A stretch of DNA of 62,832 nt from Romeriopsis navalis LEGE 11480 (lineage in GTDB: Bacteria; Cyanobacteriota; Cyanobacteriia; Leptolyngbyales; Leptolyngbyaceae). The notes beneath the pieces were generated by a model. The model was not told the origin of the DNA. It was given only the letters and a program-made list of their open reading frames with translations, and did not search any database. Where the stretch lies: the NCBI RefSeq assembly GCF_015207035.1, contig NZ_JADEXQ010000021.1, positions 1 to 62,832 of the forward strand. Reading direction: 5' to 3'. The position numbers and the translations under genes were made by a program. Of the stretch, positions 61,637 through 62,832 are shown piece after piece (position 1 is the first letter of the stretch; every line of letters begins with the position of its first letter).

Positions 61637-62458
61637 TTACAGCAAGCCATCCATCAAATCCATGACCCGGATGGCCCCGTCCGAAAGTGGTTCGCCGGCC
61701 TTTAGCTGTCGTTCCAGAACCCCCTTCAGTGAAATCAGTTTCAAACTGTTCTCGGCTAAGGTCTCAAAGATCGCTTCTGCTGCCGGCAAATATCCGATCG
61801 CGCCCACATCCGTTAGTGCGGCCCGTCGGAGCTGCAAATCATCACCCTGCAATGCCTCAATCAGCAGATTGCCATACTTCGCATCCCCTGTGAGCTGATA
61901 CATTGCCCGATCGGCGGCATATTGCGTGCGAGGGACTGGGTGGCCTAAAAACGGTTCAATCAAGGGGATGACTGCGACCGCTCCCAAAGTGCCTAAAGCT
62001 TCCAGGTAAGCGTCATAGGGTTCAGATAAATCCGGTTGTTCATCAACGAGCTGTGCCGCCGGTTGCTCGGCTGGGGCTAATCCTCGTTGCAACTGCTCAG
62101 TTAACTTTGGGATTGCGCTCACTGCCCCCAGCATCTCTAAAGACTGAGCCGCGGCTTCGCGCACATAGAAGTCTGTGCAGTCCAATGCCTCAATCAACTT
62201 CGGTACAGCTTTCTCATTTCCAAGCTTGCCTAAGGCACGTGCAGCATTGCGGCGAAATGGATACCCCCCGCCATCTTCTGTGCGATCGTCCTCATCATCC
62301 AAAGCGGCAATTAGCCGGTCAACCGCACGAATATCTGTCACCTTGAACCGGCCCAGCCACCAAGCGGAGTAAAACCGTAATCCCAGGTCATCCCCAATCA
62401 GGTTTTCGATCGCCTGTTCTACGGTCAGTTGCTCACCCTGCTCTGGCACTTCCGTCAT
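61637..62458 (-). CDS. cpcE: Phycocyanin alpha lyase subunit CpcE
   Basis: 273 residues: LTVEQAIENLIGDDLGLRFY then SAWWLGRFKV, VDRLIAALDDEDDRTEDGGG, YPFRRNAARALGKLGNEKAV, FYVREAAAQSLEMLG, and the C-terminal TDVGAIGYLPAAEAIFE. All match CpcE, the larger subunit of the phycocyanin alpha lyase. Forms an operon with cpcF. In organisms with phycoerythrin this lyase still serves phycocyanin. Confidence 0.95.
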   Translation of the reverse strand: MTEVPEQGEQLTVEQAIENLIGDDLGLRFYSAWWLGRFKVTDIRAVDRLIAALDDEDDRTEDGGGYPFRRNAARALGKLGNEKAVPKLIEALDCTDFYVREAAAQSLEMLGAVSAIPKLTEQLQRGLAPAEQPAAQLVDEQPDLSEPYDAYLEALGTLGAVAVIPLIEPFLGHPVPRTQYAADRAMYQLTGDAKYGNLLIEALQGDDLQLRRAALTDVGAIGYLPAAEAIFETLAENSLKLISLKGVLERQLKAGEPLSDGAIRVMDLMDGLL

Positions 62459-62832
62459 GACAACCTCGCAAAATCCTTTCTATCAATGATCCCAAGCTAG
62501 CGCGATCGGGAACGGCGCAAAGGCACTCCAAAATCTTTTCTGTTTTCTGCAAACTTTTTTTCAGCCTAAGCCTCAAAAAGGCGTCCCAAAATCGCTGGAA
62601 CGCCTTGACTGCAGTAATTGCACGAATTTCAAAAATTTTGTTGACAAACCATCGTTGGTCCATGCTATGCTAGCTAAGCGCTCGAGACGGGAGACCGGCA
62701 AGAGTGCACAGGACCAAGACAAAATAATAAGTTTGATAGCTATATTATAGCACTACAACCCTGTCAAGTAAATTGACTTTGTAGAACCGGCTTAGGCTGG
62801 GGATTACAGAGTATTTTTTGAACCGGATTGAA
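62459..62832 (-). promoter_or_regulatory. cpcE promoter and long structured leader
   Basis: On the minus strand a sigma70-like promoter (TTTACT 62767-62772, 17-bp spacer, TATAAT 62744-62749) would start an RNA near 62737, about 280 nt before cpcE. The leader has the decamer TTGTCAACAA at 62638-62647 and a hairpin plus T run at about 62573-62606 (AAGGCGTTCC to GGGACGCCTTTTT), resembling an intrinsic terminator. It could be an attenuator of cpcEF or the end of a separate small RNA. No gene seen in the last bases. Confidence 0.45.

Noticed and set aside
62433-62663. 76-codon minus-strand frame across the cpcE start
   Set aside because: Out of frame with cpcE, overlaps the leader hairpin and the decamer, and shows no protein pattern.

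Overview
The window is chromosomal DNA of a phycoerythrin-containing cyanobacterium. The evidence is a 5S rRNA at the left edge, complete phycocyanin (cpcBA) and phycoerythrin (cpeBA) genes with their linkers and bilin lyases, phycoerythrobilin synthesis genes (pebA, pebB), cpeR, nblA, the carbon-uptake genes bicA, sbtA and sbtB, and many GCGATCGC (HIP1-type) octamers. The species cannot be fixed from the sequence alone. All calls come from reading translated proteins and DNA by eye; no database search was run.

Layout. 1-0.6 kb: 5S rRNA and terminators. 0.65-3.8 kb: cpcB-cpcA followed by a rod linker with two linker domains. 4.4-11.3 kb: pebAB, a CpcS-family lyase and satellite genes (pentapeptide, HEAT and ankyrin proteins, a divergent phycobiliprotein-like protein, three small unknowns). 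11.7-16.6 kb: operon cpeC-cpeD-cpeE-cpcD-like-cpeS-cpeT-cpeR. 16.7-20.7 kb: inorganic-carbon module, bicA divergent from sbtA-sbtB-carbonic anhydrase. 21.1-30.3 kb: exopolysaccharide genes (WecG-type transferase, Wza-like export protein, oxidoreductase/epimerase fusion, GH9 cellulase, flippase). 30.4-39.4 kb: a plasmid-like block (ParA, RHH partner, CyRepA1-type replication protein, HTH protein, nuclease-like protein), probably an integrated plasmid. 39.7-53.0 kb: a lineage-specific island of at least ten secreted basic proteins built by repeated duplication, with one glycosyltransferase and its pseudogene remnant. 53.2-62.5 kb: second phycobilisome block (cpeF-like, cpeZ, cpeY, cpeA, cpeB, nblA, cpcS, a HEXXH protein, cpcG, cpcF, cpcE).

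How it works together. The two phycobilisome blocks encode nearly everything needed for phycocyanin/phycoerythrin rods: subunits, rod and rod-core linkers, PEB synthesis, attachment lyases of the CpcE/F, CpcS/CpeS, CpeT and CpeY/Z families, the activator CpeR and the degradation adaptor NblA. Allophycocyanin core genes are absent from the window. A palindromic decamer (TTGTCAACAA or its complement) lies upstream of pebA, cpeC, cpeB, cpcG and cpcE, with variants near cpcB, nblA/cpcS and a HEAT gene, and may tie the blocks into one regulon. The secreted-protein island has its own candidate control: one perfect and two near-perfect CRP-type sites (TGTGA-N6-TCACA).

The most novel material is the secreted-protein island (an unrecognised ~80-residue module combined with phospholipase A2-like, beta-trefoil-like and DM9 domains, and a four-gene six-cysteine array), the divergent phycobiliprotein, the decamer regulon and the inverted-repeat leader of the replication gene.
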